From Bordetella parapertussis (lineage in GTDB: Bacteria > Pseudomonadota > Gammaproteobacteria > Burkholderiales > SG8-39): a stretch of 8,387 bases of DNA. Shown here one piece after another: positions 6,388 to 8,387 of this stretch (its first letter is position 1; each line of letters starts with the position of its first letter). A program made the position numbers and the translations under genes. The notes under the pieces were generated by a model, which was not told the DNA's origin, did not search any database, and saw only the letters and a program-made list of their open reading frames with translations. The stretch covers positions 1 to 8,387 of the forward strand of contig CAMDRY010000121.1 in the NCBI GenBank assembly GCA_945906975.1, read 5' to 3'.

Positions 6388-6601
6388 AACGCTTGCCTGG
6401 TCTGACGCAACACCTGCACCTGCCGCGTGCCGGTTTTGCGCCTGGGGAACAAGCGCCGCCGCTTCAGCGAAAGGCCTCGTTCGCACATAGACTGCCAAGG
6501 CGACTGACGAAGGTATGGACCATCTTGCAAGCGTGCTCCAAACAGAACGACGCGGCGACATTTGCAGCTCAAGCGCGGCGGCGTAAGCGGGCCGCTGTCT
6601 G

Positions 6602-6692
6602 TGTCATTGCGAGCGCAGCGAAGCAATCTTGTGGCGATTGTAAGGTCACAATTCGACAAGATTGCTTCGTCGCTTAGCTCCTCGCAATGACA
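6602..6692. repeat. Palindromic interspersed repeat (REP/MITE-like) of the TCATTGCGAG...GAAGCAATCT type
   Basis: Two inverted arms surround a 23-bp centre. TGTCATTGCGAG (6602-6613) pairs with its reverse complement at 6681-6692, and CGAAGCAATCTTGT (6619-6632) pairs with 6656-6669. The arms differ internally by 6 bases (5 unpaired on the left, 11 on the right). The centre holds a smaller inverted repeat, ATTGT/ACAAT. Repeats with this core are known from many unrelated bacterial genomes, where they give spurious translations such as CHCEE.SDEAI; the same string appears here in a minus-strand frame. It ends 17 bp beyond the hemerythrin stop, so on that transcript it would form a strong 3' stem-loop, possibly ending or protecting the mRNA. 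Only one copy is in the window. Confidence 0.85.
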
Positions 6693-6709
6693 GCTGTTGC
6701 TTTTTATTC

Positions 6710-7159
6710 TTAAGCGTCGTCGCGCACCACCACGTTGCGCTTGAGCACGATGGGCGCGCCGCCCAGGCTTTTTTTGACCATCCACTGCGCCAGCGAGGCA
6801 TCGAGGTAATCGGCATGCCCGGGGAACCAGCGCTGTAATTCGGCGGCAAGGCGGCGGCCTTCGGGAACATCGCCCTCGGCAACAAGCTTGATCACTGCGT
6901 ACACCGATTTCATCACCGCGGCATGCTCATCGATATGGCAGTCCTTGGCCGGAAAATCGGTCTTTTCCATCCACACCCGCTCCTGCTCGAAATGCGTCTC
7001 GGCGTGGGCGGCAAAAGCATCAAGGCAGGCGGCGAACCCGGCGTCCTCGGCCTTGAGCATGGCATCGACAATCTCGACAAATTCGCGATGCGTGTCATCC
7101 ATGGGCTGGTAACCGAGCAGATAAGCGTCGGTCCATTCAAATTTTGTGTCAGTGGGCAT
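6710..7159 (-). CDS. Bacteriohemerythrin (di-iron oxygen-binding protein)
   Basis: A 149-residue single-domain hemerythrin. The full di-iron ligand set is present with canonical spacing: H24 (MDDTHREF), H56 and E60 (THFEQE), H75 and H79 (CHIDEH), and H115 with D120 (HADYLD). The start WTDAYLLGYQPMDDTH matches the usual N-terminal W...G...MD..H pattern. Such proteins bind O2 reversibly at an oxo-bridged di-iron site in a four-helix bundle and serve in oxygen storage, delivery or sensing in the cytoplasm. The ATG at 7159 is chosen because it puts the first helix at the family position; a TTG at 7192 would add 11 residues unlike the family. Neither has a good ribosome site. The C-terminal tail after residue 130 (GGAPIVLKRNVVVRDDA) is an extension of unknown role. 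No chemotaxis or signalling domain is fused. Confidence 0.93.
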   Translation of the reverse strand: MPTDTKFEWTDAYLLGYQPMDDTHREFVEIVDAMLKAEDAGFAACLDAFAAHAETHFEQERVWMEKTDFPAKDCHIDEHAAVMKSVYAVIKLVAEGDVPEGRRLAAELQRWFPGHADYLDASLAQWMVKKSLGGAPIVLKRNVVVRDDA

Positions 7160-7338
7160 GAGACGATCAGAGATAAAGTAATTGCAGGACAAGCGGCAGG
7201 CGAGAGCATAGCACCGGCCGATTGCCCCCGCCGCTGGGCGGAAAAACCGGCATCCGCGAAGGCCTAGTCCGCGATCGCATATCGGCTAGAAACCCTTTAC
7301 CAGAGCGGCTTTCCAGCCACAACCGCCACTTAAATGCG

Positions 7339-7734
7339 TTAAGGCCGCAGCAACAGGGGCAGCGCCACCACGGCGATACCGGCCGCGAGCATGGTCAGGG
7401 TGTGCAACCAGAAAAACACCGGTGCCTCGCGCCTGCGCACCGGCACGCGCCGGTAGATCACCGTTTCCCCCCAGGCCGCGGCAACAAGGGCGCACAACAC
7501 CAGCATCACCCCCATACCGGTGACAATGTCGCGCATTTGCAGCGGCAACCAGGCCACCGCCAGCAAGGCTAGCGCACCGGCAAACGCCAGGCCCATGCGC
7601 AGCCAGAAAGCAAAGCGCGTCGTCGCGCGGCGCACCGTGTAATGCTTGCCGCCGTACTCGCCCGACACTAGACCGGTCAGTACAAAGTAAATGACAATCA
7701 GCGCGCCAAGGGTCAACAACCAGGGATAAAACAT
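7339..7734 (-). CDS. Small four-helix inner-membrane protein, unrecognised
   Basis: 131 residues, mostly hydrophobic, with likely transmembrane helices at about 4-22, 44-64, 68-89 and 105-128. Basic stretches lie between helices 1 and 2 (GGKHYTVRRATTR, 29-41) and 3 and 4 (YRRVPVRRREAP, 94-105), so by the positive-inside rule these loops, and probably not the termini, face the cytoplasm. A conserved-looking SGEYGGKHYT follows helix 1. I do not recognise the family. The ATG at 7734 gives a sensible first helix but has only a weak GCGGGC upstream. It lies 179 bp upstream of the hemerythrin start on the same strand; a functional link is unproven. Codon usage and length support a real gene. Confidence 0.65.
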   Translation of the reverse strand: MFYPWLLTLGALIVIYFVLTGLVSGEYGGKHYTVRRATTRFAFWLRMGLAFAGALALLAVAWLPLQMRDIVTGMGVMLVLCALVAAAWGETVIYRRVPVRRREAPVFFWLHTLTMLAAGIAVVALPLLLRP

Positions 7735-7749
7735 GAATGCCCGCTTTAT

Positions 7750-7781
7750 GTGCTTATGTGTTTAGGTGCTTATGTGTTCGT
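7750..7781 (+). repeat. 16-bp-period direct repeat just upstream of the membrane protein
   Basis: GTGCTTATGTGTT occurs at 7750-7762 and 7766-7778, a period of 16 bp, and a TTTATGTG fragment precedes the first copy. The AT-rich repeats lie 16-44 bp upstream of the minus-strand ATG at 7734, within the probable leader or promoter. They could be a paired protein-binding site, but nothing identifies a factor. Confidence 0.6.
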
Positions 7782-7809
7782 GGCACGAAGCGCGCATTGT
7801 GACCTATTC

Positions 7810-7847
7810 GGCGGCGACGGGCGATTGCGGCCAACAAGCCCGCCGCC
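7810..7847. terminator. GC-rich stem-loop downstream of the low-complexity protein gene
   Basis: GGCGGC (7810-7815) plus GGGC (7819-7822) pair with GCCC (7838-7841) plus GCCGCC (7842-7847): ten G-C pairs with a GAC bulge on one side and a 15-nt loop. It lies between the stop at 7975 and the next minus-strand start at 7734. There is no T-run on the minus-strand exit side, so intrinsic termination is uncertain; an mRNA leader structure is the alternative. Confidence 0.35.
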
Positions 7848-7871
7848 CCTCCGCGGGGGAATTACATTCCG

Positions 7872-7900
7872 ATTATGAAGACACCGATAAGGGATGACAG
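7872..7900 (-). promoter_or_regulatory. Candidate sigma-70-type promoter for the membrane protein gene
   Basis: On the minus strand, CTGTCA (7900-7895, four of six to TTGACA) is followed after exactly 17 bp by CATAAT (7877-7872, five of six to TATAAT). It lies after the preceding gene's stop and would give a leader of about 130 nt containing the stem-loop at 7810-7847. The match could be chance. Confidence 0.3.
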
Positions 7901-7974
7901 ACCGCGCGATTAAGGGCATCAAGCAGGCCAGCGCAGCAGCATGGTTTGCCTACATTCACTCGGATACCCGACTA

Positions 7975-8387
7975 CTACTGCACCTCGCACACCATCCCGC
8001 CCGAAGATCCCGAGGATTCTGGCGCGCCGGGTACGCGCAGGTTTAGGCCTGAAGATGCGAACGGATTACTCAGCGGCGTGTTGAAAAGCGAGGGTAGGGA
8101 CGGCAGCGACGAGGACCCACCGCCAATCACGCTCTGAGCGCCAGTCGGCGCCGATACGGAGCCCGGGACGGAAGTGCCCGGCGCGCTTTGTCCAGCCGGC
8201 GCGCGACCACTCGCATCGCCACTATTGCCAGGGCTGGGACTGGTTCCGGTGCTGGTGCCTGACCCTGAACCAGTCGTCGTGCCAGAGCCGGTAGCTGACC
8301 CGCCATCCGATCCAGTACCCGTCCCGCTCCCCGTTCCCGGCCCTGTGCCCGAAGCCGGGCTATCTGTTGCGCCTGTCGCGCCTGTCG
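7975..8387 (-). CDS. C-terminal part of a Gly/Ser/Thr/Pro-rich low-complexity protein, cut by window edge
   Basis: The minus strand is open from the right edge to a double TAG stop (7977-7975 and 7974-7972), giving 136 visible residues. The first half is almost only G, S, T, A, D and P (GTGSGTGTGSDGG, TGSGSGTSTGTSPSPG). It then becomes a Ser/Pro/Leu segment (SSSLPSLPSLFNTPLSNPF) and ends GSSGGMVCEVQ with a near-terminal Cys. The bias toward small residues with G/C third positions is that of a disordered linker or surface stalk, while the other two minus-strand frames either stop or are Arg-rich, so this frame is preferred. Such tails occur in exported or envelope proteins, but the missing N-terminal part is needed for any functional call. 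Confidence 0.6.
   Translation of the reverse strand, partial: TGATGATDSPASGTGPGTGSGTGTGSDGGSATGSGTTTGSGSGTSTGTSPSPGNSGDASGRAPAGQSAPGTSVPGSVSAPTGAQSVIGGGSSSLPSLPSLFNTPLSNPFASSGLNLRVPGAPESSGSSGGMVCEVQ
8369..8386 (+). repeat. Two 9-bp tandem units at the right edge
   Basis: GCGCCTGTC is repeated twice with no gap at the end of the window. On the minus strand it encodes a doubled Thr-Gly-Ala in the low-complexity protein. The array may continue outside the window. Confidence 0.55.

Larger units (their letters stand above)
6044..6601. other. Gene-free, repeat-rich intergenic region upstream of the MFS gene
   Basis: About 560 bp without a credible gene. It contains the CTAGGG array, an insertion-sequence-end-like stretch (6229-6283), a 10-bp triplicate (6335-6364) and a 7-bp hairpin (6371-6387). 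A minus-strand frame stays open across much of it, but that frame runs through the palindromic repeat and into the neighbouring hemerythrin gene in another phase, and its Arg-rich composition is that of a shadow frame. No strong promoter for the MFS gene is evident. Confidence 0.6.

Noticed and set aside
6231..6785. Minus-strand open frame of 184 codons
   Set aside because: It crosses the palindromic repeat (giving the familiar CHCEE-type artefact translation) and overlaps the 3' end of the hemerythrin gene in another phase.
7160..7192. Upstream TTG start for the hemerythrin gene
   Set aside because: It has no ribosome site and adds 11 residues that do not fit the hemerythrin N-terminus; the ATG at 7159 places the first ligand helix correctly.
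7946..8137. Plus-strand open frame of 63 codons
   Set aside because: It is antisense to the low-complexity protein tail, which has a more plausible composition and a double stop.

Overview
The window is GC-rich, densely coding DNA from a proteobacterium. A Burkholderiales-type betaproteobacterium is the best guess, because it carries an orphan Bug/TctC-type periplasmic receptor (a family greatly expanded in that order), has a strong G/C third-position bias, and codes for an accessory N-heterocycle or ureide-type catabolic cluster. This placement is inference; no rRNA or tRNA gene is present to settle it.

Left third (1-3110): a divergent catabolic locus. A TRZ/ATZ-type amidohydrolase (minus, cut by the left edge) is separated by about 85 bp, with a perfect TATAAT box, from a tight three-gene plus-strand operon. 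The operon encodes an isochorismatase-like hydrolase with an intact Asp-Lys-Cys triad, a second isochorismatase-like protein in which all three triad residues are replaced (His, Arg, Ala), and a PuuE/NodB-type polysaccharide-deacetylase-fold hydrolase joined to it by a 4-bp ATGA overlap. The set suggests deamination, ring opening and amide or carbamoyl hydrolysis of a nitrogen-rich compound. The substrate cannot be read from the sequence.

Middle (3111-6043): a GC-rich hairpin separates the operon from a convergent Bug-type solute receptor, which could deliver a substrate to the pathway. After a 317-bp gene-free stretch comes a DHA2-type 14-helix MFS efflux transporter, probably starting at an internal GTG (6010) with a good ribosome binding site.

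6044-6709 is a gene-poor patch of small structured repeats: four CTAGGG units forming a canonical G-quadruplex motif inside a 6-bp stem, a possible insertion-sequence end remnant, a 10-bp triplicate, a perfect 7-bp hairpin, and a 91-bp palindromic element of the widespread TCATTGCGAG...GAAGCAATCT type directly behind the next gene.

Right part (6710-8387, all minus): a bacteriohemerythrin with a complete di-iron ligand set, an unrecognised four-helix membrane protein, and the C-terminal end of a Gly/Ser/Thr/Pro-rich low-complexity protein cut by the right edge. The main point of interest is the active/inactive isochorismatase pair within the divergent catabolic cluster.
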